Source of the DNA: CAXMRP01 sp965216515
Lineage (GTDB): Bacteria > Pseudomonadota > Alphaproteobacteria > Rhizobiales > Afifellaceae
DNA: 64,000 nt
NCBI GenBank assembly: GCA_965216515.1
Contig: OZ244173.1
Span: 2,790,001-2,854,000, forward strand
Direction of reading: 5' to 3'
Of this stretch, positions 53,917-61,600 are shown one piece after another (position 1 is the stretch's first letter; each line of letters begins with the position of its first letter). The notes beneath the pieces are model-generated. The model was given only the letters and a program-made list of their open reading frames with translations, was not told the origin of the DNA and did no database searches. Position numbers and translations under genes: made by a program.

Positions 53917-54375
53917 TTGCGTAGCTTATGCGAAGCAGGCCGGTTCGGGTGGTCGCGTCTGACCCAGATCACCGCCGTCAAGGAGCGCACCTCGATCCTG
54001 CAAAGCAAAACTCGGTCGCCGGTGCGCTTCGAGATCACAGATGGAACCGGCAAGTCGCTTGTTGGCTGGATCGCCGACCCGCTGATGATTGGACACGTGT
54101 ACGTGTGGCCGGGACGCTTCCACGATAGGCCGCACATCTCCACGCGTCAGTAGGCGCGACTGTTGAAGGACTGGGTGAAGTCAATCGGCCCAGAGCCAAG
54201 CGTAATTGGAACCCATTCCCTGCGCGGGACGAATGTTGCCCAGACCGACAAGAAGACGGGCAATCTCCGGGCTGTGCAGTTACCGCCAGGGCACACGAAG
54301 ATGGACAGCACGGTCCGGTATCTTGGCGTGGACTTGGAAGATGCGCTGGCGATCTCAGAAAGCGTCGGAATCTGA
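53917..54375 (+). pseudogene. Tyrosine-recombinase (phage-type integrase) remnant
   Basis: One frame broken by a single TAG at 54151-54153. Before it: KTRSPVRFEITD and RFHDRPHISTRQ. After it: GTHSLRGTNVAQTDKKTGNL, RAVQLPPGHTKMDSTVRYLG and VDLEDALAISE. Together they match the C-terminal part of short alphaproteobacterial site-specific integrases (RPVQFEIT, PHLSTRQYARIV, GTHSxRRTK, NLRAVQLLLGHTKLESTVRYLG). The stop stands where STRQY normally has Tyr (TAC/TAT to TAG), and the catalytic HSxRRT has become HSLRGT, so the enzyme is dead. The N-terminal part with the first catalytic Arg is not recognisable. It lies directly upstream of the CRISPR-Cas locus. Confidence 0.8.
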
Positions 54376-54524
54376 CAAACTATCCGGGCCGGCGTCACAA
54401 CCGGCCCGGAGCGGTTGTTCGCAGAGATCAAAATTTTTTCAAATCATGCAGAAAGCTGCCTATCGACCTATTGCAATCGAATTTATCCGTCCATGCTTCG
54501 GATACTGCATCAAGCGCCGCCAAC

Positions 54525-54643
54525 AAAAGCAAACGGCGGGCCGCAACCCGCCGCGCTCTCTTAATAATAGAGAATTTTGTGCACTAGATGTGCTTGTTAA
54601 CGGGCGGCCCTCGATCTCCAAGCGGCTAAGCTTTGGTCACCCA
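54525..54643 (-). ncRNA. tracrRNA of the type II-C system
   Basis: The plus strand at 54606-54629 is identical over 24 bases to the crRNA-sense CRISPR repeat, so the minus-strand RNA carries the complementary anti-repeat. After the anti-repeat the minus-strand RNA folds into GCAC/GTGC and TCTCT/AGAGA stems and then a terminator: CGGCGGG with CCCGCCG (54534-54553) followed by TTTGCTTTT (54533 down to 54525). Upstream of the anti-repeat a promoter is visible (see next entry), giving a transcript of about 119 bases. The lower part of the repeat duplex (54598-54605) is only partly complementary, which predicts the usual bulge. Confidence 0.88.
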
Positions 54644-54649
54644 AAATCA

Positions 54650-54677
54650 AGTATGCAAATTATGATTGTAATTGCAA
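54650..54677 (-). promoter_or_regulatory. Predicted tracrRNA promoter
   Basis: Read on the minus strand: TTGCAA (54677-54672) as -35, 16 bases, then TGCATACT with the -10 CATACT (54655-54650). Transcription would start near 54643, immediately before the anti-repeat. The same AT-rich stretch (54640-54725) must also hold the cas9 promoter. Confidence 0.55.
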
Positions 54678-54730
54678 CTACCCCGAAGCAATATTATTGC
54701 CCGATTATTTCTGGAATTTGAGCAACAATC

Positions 54731-57700
54731 ATGTTGACACATACTTACCGCCTAGGCCTCGACATTGGCTCGAACAGTATCGGTTGGTGCGCGCTTTCTC
54801 TGGACGGCGGCGGCAGGCCCTGCGGCGTCCTCGGCGCCGGTGTGCGCATTCTCACACCCAACGAGGAAGCCGGACGCGATCCGCAATCGAAACAATCGCT
54901 CGCCGCCAATCGCCGTGTCGCCCGGTCGATACGCAGGCGCCGCGACCGCTTTCTGCGCCGCCGCGATCTGCTGATGAAAACGCTGATCAAACACGGCCTC
55001 ATGCCGGCCGAAAAGACGGAATGCAAGGCGCTGGAAAAACTTGATCCCTATTGGCTGCGCGCCGCTGCCCTGCGCCAGCGGCTGGAACTGCAGGAGATCG
55101 GCCGCGCCATCTTCCATCTCAACCAGCGCCGCGGTTTCAAGTCCAATCGCATCACTGACAGCGACGATACCGAAGGCAGCGCGATGAAGACGGGGATGAA
55201 GGCGCTCGAGGAGAGGCTGAAAGCGGCTGGCGCGCGCACGCTCGGCCAATATCTCGCCGAGCGGAACGGCCGGGACCGCGAAGGTTATCTGATTGACCGG
55301 CTCGGCAAACGTATAGGAAAGGCGAGTGGCAACGCAGCGCCACATCCGGCAGGCAATGGCGTTCGGTTCCGCCCGCGCGCCGAAGGCAACAAGGTGCTCT
55401 ACGATCTCTACCCGACCCGGGCGATGATCGAACACGAGCTTGAACAGATTTGGAGAAAGCAGGCCGAATATCATGGCGAGCTGACCGACGATCTTCTCGC
55501 CCGGTTGAAGCGGATCATCATCGAACAGCGACCGCTGAAAAAACCACTCGTCGGCAGATGCACCTTCCGGCCGGCAGAGATCAGGGATGAAAGCGGTATC
55601 GATCTGGGTGAGCGGGCGCCCCGCGCGCTGCCGCTGTTCCAGCGCTTCCGCATTCTAATGGAAGTTGCCAATCTGGAAATCGAACGCCCCGGCAGGCGTG
55701 CGCGCAAGCTGAACCTGCAGGAGCGGGATGTGTTGGCGAGCCTTCTCTCCTCCCGGGCATCAGCGGTGAAGTTCGAGGCTATGCGCAAGGCGCTGAAGCT
55801 GCCCGACGATGCATCCTTCAATCTGGAGCGTGGCAAGCGCAAGGGTCTCGATCATGATCAAACGGCCGGGGTGCTCGGCAAGAGCGGAATATTCGGTAAG
55901 ACTTGGCGGGGCCTTGCGCGCGAGCGGCAGTCCGTGATCGTCGAAAAGCTGCTGGTCGAACAGGATGCTCATCAACTCATCGATTGGTTGGTGGAGGACT
56001 GTGGTCTGTCGCCGGCCGCAGCGGAGGCCGCCGGCAGTTCCCGCCTGCCGCAGGGCCACGCCCATATTGGCCGGTCCATCCTCGCCGATCTCGTTGATGT
56101 CATGGAAAAGGAGGGTGCGGAAACGGCTGACCCGGAAACCGGCGAAATTTATCCGCGACCGCTGACCTATGACGAAGCCGTGGCAAAACTTGACCTGCAC
56201 CACTCCAATCTGGAAGCCGGTAAATACGCCAAATTACCTTATTACGGTCAGGCGATGGCGCGCCATGTCATCTCCAACCCGGCGGCACCGGAGGGCAGCC
56301 AGGAGCGCATTGGCCGGGTGCCCAATCCGACCGTTCATATCGCGCTCAACCAGATGCGCGCGGTTGTCAACGCGCTGATCGACGCCTTCGGGGCGCCGGC
56401 CGAGATTGTCATCGAGCTGGCGCGGGAGTTGAAACAGAACAAGAAACAGAAAGATGAGGCAACGCGGCGCAACCGGGAAAACGAAAAGGCCAACGAACGG
56501 CGCCACGAGGAACTGAAGAACCTCGGTTTCGCTGACACCCACGGCAACCGGTTGCTGCTGCGTCTTTATGACGAGCTACCGCCGGACGAACGCGTCTGTG
56601 TGTATTCCAATACACCGATCTCCAAGGAGATGCTGTTTTCCGGCGAAATCGACGTCGACCATATTCTGCCACGCTCAAAGACGCTGGACGACGGTTTCGC
56701 CAACAAGGTGCTGTGCACGCGCGAAGCCAATCGCGAAAAGGGCAACCGGCCGCCGGCGGACGTCTGGTCAGGCGGAGAACTGTCGGAGATTCACGAACGC
56801 GCCAAGCGGCTGTTTTCCTATAAAGCGTGGCGGTTCGCACCCGACGCCATGGAGAAATTTGAGGCACACAACGATTTCATCGCCCGCCAGTTGACCGATA
56901 GCCAGCATATGGCGCGGCTGGCGAAGGACTATCTCGGCCATCTCTACGGTGAGGACCGCAACCGCCGGGTCTGGGCCGTGCCGGGACGATTGACGGCCAT
57001 GCTGCGCGGCTTCTGGGGCCTGAACGGGCTGATGACTGACCACAATATTCGCGATCAGGAAACGCCGACCAAAAACCGGGATGACCACCGCCATCACGCG
57101 GTAGACGCCTTCGTCGTGGCGTCCACCGACCGCGGCATGTTGCAACGCATCGCCACTGCATCTGGTCGCGCCGAAGACCTCGATCTCAATCGTTGGGCGG
57201 AAAAGGGCGCCTTTCCTGAACCCTTTGAGGGTTATCGCGATACGCTACGCGAAAAGCTGGACGCAATGGTGGTGTCTCACAAGCCGGACCACGGCATCGG
57301 GCCCAATGGACGTGACGATGTTCATGTCACGTCCGGCAAGCTGCATGAGGAAACGGCCTACGGTCTCGTTGACGAGGAGATCGGCGGCAAACGCTTCAAC
57401 CTCGTAACCCGTAAGCCGATTGCCGCGCTGACCGAAAGGGAAATTGGCCAGGTGCGCGATGCGCGACTGCGTGAGGAACTGGAGGAGGTCGCCTATGAGG
57501 CCAAGCGCGACAAGGAAGGCCTCAACAAATCAGAAAAGGCCAAAGTTGTCTCCGCCGCGCTGGCCGGATTCGGCGAACAGCGAAACATAAACCGCGTCAG
57601 GGTGCTGAAAACCGAGGCTTCGGTCCGAGTCGTTGCCCATGGCAATGGATATCAAAAGGCCCATAGCCCCGGCGACAATCATCGGGTGGAAATATACGCG

Positions 57701-58066
57701 CTTCCGGAAGGCGAGTGGGCCGGAGAGGGCATCACGGTTTTTGATGCTAACCAGCCCGGATACCAACCGCACTGGCGCGAACAACACCCGGATGCCCGGT
57801 TGATCATGCGTGTTCACAACGGTGATCTAATTGAAGCGGATTTCGGTGAGGGGCGGCGCGTTTGGCGGGCGGTACGGCTTGAACCGTCGGCCAAACGAAT
57901 CCGGCTGGTTCGCGACATCGATGCGGGCAATTTCGAAAAGCGACACTCCGACAAGGACGATTCATTCCGCTGGAACTTTGCAACTTACAAACGGCTTCAG
58001 GCCGCTAGCGCCCGTCGCGTGCATATCGATCCGATCGGCAAGGTTTCCTATTTGGAAGATCGGTAA
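54731..58066 (+). CDS. cas9: CRISPR-associated endonuclease Cas9, type II-C
   Basis: 1111 aa, compact as in other II-C Cas9 proteins. RuvC-I: RLGLDIGSNSIGW with Asp11. Arg-rich bridge helix residues about 60-80 (RRVARSIRRRRDRFLRRRDLL). RuvC-II: AEIVIELARELK with Glu562. HNH: EIDVDHILPRSKTLDDGFANK with His644. RuvC-III: RHHAVDAFVVAS with His789 and Asp792. All catalytic residues are present, so it should cut DNA. The C-terminal 250 residues form the PAM-recognising part (HVTSGKLHEETAYGLV is a conserved II-C stretch). The ATG is preceded by an AT-rich leader without a strong ribosome site. The stop overlaps the cas1 start (TAATG). No csn2 or cas4 is present, which defines II-C. Confidence 0.97.
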   Translation: MLTHTYRLGLDIGSNSIGWCALSLDGGGRPCGVLGAGVRILTPNEEAGRDPQSKQSLAANRRVARSIRRRRDRFLRRRDLLMKTLIKHGLMPAEKTECKALEKLDPYWLRAAALRQRLELQEIGRAIFHLNQRRGFKSNRITDSDDTEGSAMKTGMKALEERLKAAGARTLGQYLAERNGRDREGYLIDRLGKRIGKASGNAAPHPAGNGVRFRPRAEGNKVLYDLYPTRAMIEHELEQIWRKQAEYHGELTDDLLARLKRIIIEQRPLKKPLVGRCTFRPAEIRDESGIDLGERAPRALPLFQRFRILMEVANLEIERPGRRARKLNLQERDVLASLLSSRASAVKFEAMRKALKLPDDASFNLERGKRKGLDHDQTAGVLGKSGIFGKTWRGLARERQSVIVEKLLVEQDAHQLIDWLVEDCGLSPAAAEAAGSSRLPQGHAHIGRSILADLVDVMEKEGAETADPETGEIYPRPLTYDEAVAKLDLHHSNLEAGKYAKLPYYGQAMARHVISNPAAPEGSQERIGRVPNPTVHIALNQMRAVVNALIDAFGAPAEIVIELARELKQNKKQKDEATRRNRENEKANERRHEELKNLGFADTHGNRLLLRLYDELPPDERVCVYSNTPISKEMLFSGEIDVDHILPRSKTLDDGFANKVLCTREANREKGNRPPADVWSGGELSEIHERAKRLFSYKAWRFAPDAMEKFEAHNDFIARQLTDSQHMARLAKDYLGHLYGEDRNRRVWAVPGRLTAMLRGFWGLNGLMTDHNIRDQETPTKNRDDHRHHAVDAFVVASTDRGMLQRIATASGRAEDLDLNRWAEKGAFPEPFEGYRDTLREKLDAMVVSHKPDHGIGPNGRDDVHVTSGKLHEETAYGLVDEEIGGKRFNLVTRKPIAALTEREIGQVRDARLREELEEVAYEAKRDKEGLNKSEKAKVVSAALAGFGEQRNINRVRVLKTEASVRVVAHGNGYQKAHSPGDNHRVEIYALPEGEWAGEGITVFDANQPGYQPHWREQHPDARLIMRVHNGDLIEADFGEGRRVWRAVRLEPSAKRIRLVRDIDAGNFEKRHSDKDDSFRWNFATYKRLQAASARRVHIDPIGKVSYLEDR

Positions 58067-58965
58067 TGGCAACCCGCATCGTGGAGATCGCCGAGAACGA
58101 CCGCCATCTGGTCAGGGAGCGGGGATTTCTGGCGGTAAAATCTGGCGGCGTCGAACTCGGCCGAATACCGCTTGACGATATTGCCGCCGTCATTGCCAAC
58201 GCCCACGGCATCACCTATTCCAACAATTTGCTGGTGGCGCTGGCCGAACGTTGTGCGCCGCTCGTAATCTGCGGTGCTAATTTCCGTCCCGCCGCCATCC
58301 TGTGGACCGCCGATGGCCACTACGAACAGGCCGGCCGCATGGTCGATCAGGCGGCCGCTTCTGTTCCGCTCAAGAAGCGCCTCTGGACCCAACTCGTCGT
58401 CGCCAAGATCGAAAGCCAGAAGGCTACTTTGGAGGCGGTGGGCGCCGCGCATGAGGGATTCTATCTTCTGGCGCGCAAGGTGCGTTCGGGCGATCCGGAC
58501 AATGTCGAGGCCCAGGCGGCCCGTCGTTATTGGCCGCTGTTGCTCGGCCAGGATTTCCGCCGCGACCGACAGGCTGACGGCGTCAATTCCATGCTGAATT
58601 ACGCCTATACCGTGCTGCGTGCCGGCACGGCGCGCGCCGTGATGGCCGCCGGTCTGCATCCGAGTCTTGGCTTGTCGCACCGCCAGCGCGGCAACGCCTT
58701 CGCTCTCGCCGACGACCTGATGGAGCCGTTCCGTCCGCTGGTTGATCTCCTGGTGCATGACCTGATCCGCGATGGCTACGACGGTGTCGACAAAGAATCG
58801 AAACCGATGCTTGCGCGCATTCTTGTAACTGACATGAGTACCGATGAAGGGGTCAGCCCCGTCGGTGCGTGCCTGTCTCGGCTGGCGCTCTCTTTGGCGC
58901 GCTGCTTCTCCGGTACACAGAAAAAGCTGGACCTGCCGCGTAGAGCTTTGCCGCTGGAGGCCTGA
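58066..58965 (+). CDS. cas1: CRISPR-associated endonuclease Cas1 (type II)
   Basis: 299 aa integrase of the spacer-acquisition complex. N-terminal beta domain with NAHGITYSNNLLVALAERCAPLVICG, characteristic of type II Cas1; catalytic helical domain with Glu in VEAQAARRYWPLLLG, His in GLHPSLGLSHR and acidic residues in ALADDLMEPFRP. Translationally coupled to cas9 and three bases before cas2. It appears intact, so acquisition enzymes are available although the array end looks damaged. Confidence 0.95.
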   Translation: MATRIVEIAENDRHLVRERGFLAVKSGGVELGRIPLDDIAAVIANAHGITYSNNLLVALAERCAPLVICGANFRPAAILWTADGHYEQAGRMVDQAAASVPLKKRLWTQLVVAKIESQKATLEAVGAAHEGFYLLARKVRSGDPDNVEAQAARRYWPLLLGQDFRRDRQADGVNSMLNYAYTVLRAGTARAVMAAGLHPSLGLSHRQRGNAFALADDLMEPFRPLVDLLVHDLIRDGYDGVDKESKPMLARILVTDMSTDEGVSPVGACLSRLALSLARCFSGTQKKLDLPRRALPLEA

Positions 58966-58968
58966 CAG

Positions 58969-59313
58969 GTGCGGCCGCGTTATCCCTTGTTGAGCGGGTA
59001 TCGAATGATGTGGCTCTATGTGATGTTTGATTTGCCGGTTGGAACCAGGGCTGAACGCAGGGCGGCGACCAGGTTCCGCAACTTTCTGCTCGACGAGGGT
59101 TTTGAAATGGCGCAGTTTTCCGTTTACCTGCGCTTTGCCGAGAGCAAGGAAGCCGCCGAAACACGCATTGCTCATATCGATGCCGCGCGGCCGGATAAGG
59201 GAAAGGTCCACATTGTTACGATCACCGACAAGCAGTATGGCAATGCGCGGATTTTTGCTGGAAGAAAACGTGAACGAAGACCTGAAAACCCGAACCAGTT
59301 GGTCCTATTTTGA
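58969..59313 (+). CDS. cas2: CRISPR-associated protein Cas2
   Basis: 114 aa from a GTG at 58969, or about 102 aa from the ATG at 59005 (MMWLYVMFDLPVGT), which is the more typical Cas2 start. Ferredoxin-like fold with the first strand WLYVMFDLPV carrying the conserved Asp, and MAQFSVYLRFAESKEAAETRI. C-terminus RPENPNQLVLF is common in type II-C Cas2. It pairs with Cas1 as the structural dimer in spacer integration. Confidence 0.93.
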   Translation: MRPRYPLLSGYRMMWLYVMFDLPVGTRAERRAATRFRNFLLDEGFEMAQFSVYLRFAESKEAAETRIAHIDAARPDKGKVHIVTITDKQYGNARIFAGRKRERRPENPNQLVLF

Positions 59314-59340
59314 TGCTCGTAAAGCTCCTATTGCTGAATG

Positions 59341-59373
59341 GGAGAAGAAAAAAGCCCGGAAATTCCGGGCTTT
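59341..59373 (-). terminator. Rho-independent terminator for minus-strand array transcription
   Basis: AAAGCCCGGA (59351-59360) pairs with TCCGGGCTTT (59364-59373), loop three bases. Read on the minus strand the stem is followed by TTTCTTCTCC, a good U-rich tail; on the plus strand it is followed by AGGGGAGG, a poor one. It sits 12 bases from the first repeat, as expected for the 3' end of an array read toward cas2. Confidence 0.75.
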
Positions 59374-59385
59374 AGGGGAGGATCG

Positions 59386-61502
59386 AGTTTAGCCGCTTGG
59401 AGATCGAGGGCCAACCGCAACGTCGGCGCCGATGGCAGCGTTGTGCGAAGCAGTTTAGCCGCTTGGAGATCGAGGGCCAACCGCAACCAGAAGGCCGACG
59501 GATCCAGTTTAGCCGCTTGGAGATCGAGGGCCAACCGCAACGAGAACTGAATTCCGGCTCGATGGAGTTTAGCCGCTTGGAGATCGAGGGCCAACCGCAA
59601 CACCGGCGTCCAGTCGTCGGCGCTGACCGACAGTTTAGCCGCTTGGAGATCGAGGGCCAACCGCAACGATCGACGCCCATGTCGGCCAGCGTTTTGGAGT
59701 TTAGCCGCTTGGAGATCGAGGGCCAACCGCAACCATTTCAATCCGATGACCACTCGCAAAGCCAGTTTAGCCGCTTGGAGATCGAGGGCCAACCGCAACC
59801 GGCAGCATACGATTGCGGGGCTGGTAGAAGTTTAGCCGCTTGGAGATCGAGGGCCAACCGCAACCGCACCGACAAGGGTAAAGTCGGTCGTTCCAGTTTA
59901 GCCGCTTGGAGATCGAGGGCCAACCGCAACCCCGTGGTCTCGCGGATACAATTACGTTTCAGTTTAGCCGCTTGGAGATCGAGGGCCAACCGCAACGAAC
60001 ACCGGGAACGCGCGCCATTGCGGCCTAGTTTAGCCGCTTGGAGATCGAGGGCCAACCGCAACAAATCAAGCCGTTCTAAAATCTTGTTCAAGAGTTTAGC
60101 CGCTTGGAGATCGAGGGCCAACCGCAACTGCGATCAGGCAGGCGAGAAACCAGCACTGAGTTTAGCCGCTTGGAGATCGAGGGCCAACCGCAACCGTGGC
60201 CGCAGCGACATCCGTCCCGATGAAGTTTAGCCGCTTGGAGATCGAGGGCCAACCGCAACGGATGCAACGGCATGAACATCTGCGGTGTAGTTTAGCCGCT
60301 TGGAGATCGAGGGCCAACCGCAACGGATCGGCCTGCTTATCGATGCAGATTACAAGTTTAGCCGCTTGGAGATCGAGGGCCAACCGCAACAACCGACAAG
60401 GGCAAGGAAGTTCTCAAACTAGTTTAGCCGCTTGGAGATCGAGGGCCAACCGCAACGTGCTGGACTTTTACGAAGCGCATGGCATGAGTTTAGCCGCTTG
60501 GAGATCGAGGGCCAACCGCAACGAATTGCTGCACGACAGGCGGATGAGGACGAGTTTAGCCGCTTGGAGATCGAGGGCCAACCGCAACCGCGCTGCCGCC
60601 TGTGCGGCCGGCTCAATCAGTTTAGCCGCTTGGAGATCGAGGGCCAACCGCAACTGGTTGGCCAGACGCTGTTCAAGCGCTGAAAGTTTAGCCGCTTGGA
60701 GATCGAGGGCCAACCGCAACCAGCGGGACGCCGGACTCCCGTGCGACCTCAGTTTAGCCGCTTGGAGATCGAGGGCCAACCGCAACCCGGCGGCTCCCAG
60801 TCGACCCAGTTGTCGTAGTTTAGCCGCTTGGAGATCGAGGGCCAACCGCAACCTCGGTTTCATTGTTGCGATGGCAGCACCAAGTTTAGCCGCTTGGAGA
60901 TCGAGGGCCAACCGCAACAACCGACAAGGGCAAGGAAGTTCTCAAACTAGTTTAGCCGCTTGGAGATCGAGGGCCAACCGCAACGTGCTGGACTTTTACG
61001 AAGCGCATGGCATGAGTTTAGCCGCTTGGAGATCGAGGGCCAACCGCAACGAATTGCTGCACGACAGGCGGATGAGGACGAGTTTAGCCGCTTGGAGATC
61101 GAGGGCCAACCGCAACCGCGCTGCCGCCTGTGCGGCCGGCTCAATCAGTTTAGCCGCTTGGAGATCGAGGGCCAACCGCAACTGGTTGGCCAGACGCTGT
61201 TCAAGCGCTGAAAGTTTAGCCGCTTGGAGATCGAGGGCCAACCGCAACCAGCGGGACGCCGGACTCCCGTGCGACCTCAGTTTAGCCGCTTGGAGATCGA
61301 GGGCCAACCGCAACCCGGCGGCTCCCAGTCGACCCAGTTGTCGTAGTTTAGCCGCTTGGAGATCGAGGGCCAACCGCAACAGAGCGGTACATGATGCGCT
61401 TCCGGAAGAAAGTTTAGCCGCTTGGAGATCGAGGGCCAACCGCAACTTGGTCCTTCTCATCGCCCCCGCGTAGATGAGTTTAGCCGCTTGGAGATCGAGG
61501 GC
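59386..61502 (-). CRISPR. Type II-C CRISPR array, 32 full repeats plus one truncated
   Basis: Repeat of 36 bases; crRNA sense is the minus strand, where it starts GTTGCGGTTGGCCC and ends AAGCGGCTAAACT (GTTG start as in other II-C repeats). Full repeats run from 59386-59421 to 61411-61446, and all looked identical by eye. The last copy, 61477-61502, keeps only 26 bases. Of 32 spacers, 27 are 30 bases long; the exceptions are 18 bases (59488-59505), 24 (59542-59565) and 29 (59800-59828, 60195-60223, 60260-60288). Seven spacers (60391-60816) recur in the same order at 60919-61344, leaving 25 distinct spacers. Sense was decided by the tracrRNA anti-repeat and by the terminator at the cas2 end. 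Confidence 0.97.
60391..61344. repeat. Duplicated seven-spacer block within the CRISPR array
   Basis: Spacers at 60391, 60457, 60523, 60589, 60655, 60721 and 60787 are repeated at 60919, 60985, 61051, 61117, 61183, 61249 and 61315, an exact offset of 528 bases (eight repeat-spacer units). The spacer closing the first copy (60853-60882) differs from the one following the second copy (61381-61410). Confidence 0.95.
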
Positions 61503-61600
61503 GTGCTGCGCGAGGCGGTGCGTCACCCCCACCCTGGTGGACATTATCAGCCAGCCGCTTCAAGATTCGGCTGCCCCCGCTAGCGAATGGATCGCCTGAT

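Noticed and set aside
53520..53924. 134-codon plus-strand frame and a 93-codon minus-strand frame before the integrase remnant
   Set aside because: Neither has a recognisable motif or good ribosome site; overlapping frames on both strands suggest chance openness.
59314..59385. A leader between cas2 and the first repeat
   Set aside because: Only 72 bases are available, and they contain a terminator whose U tract serves minus-strand transcription; the anti-repeat orientation also sets the array sense as minus, so the leader should be at the other end.
59397..61473. Long open frames through the CRISPR array on both strands with protein-like repeats (FSRLEIEGQPQ, SLAAWRSRANRN, LRLALDLQAAKL)
   Set aside because: They are translations of the 36-base repeat, whose length is a multiple of three and which has no stops in these frames; the reading frame flips wherever a 29-base spacer occurs.
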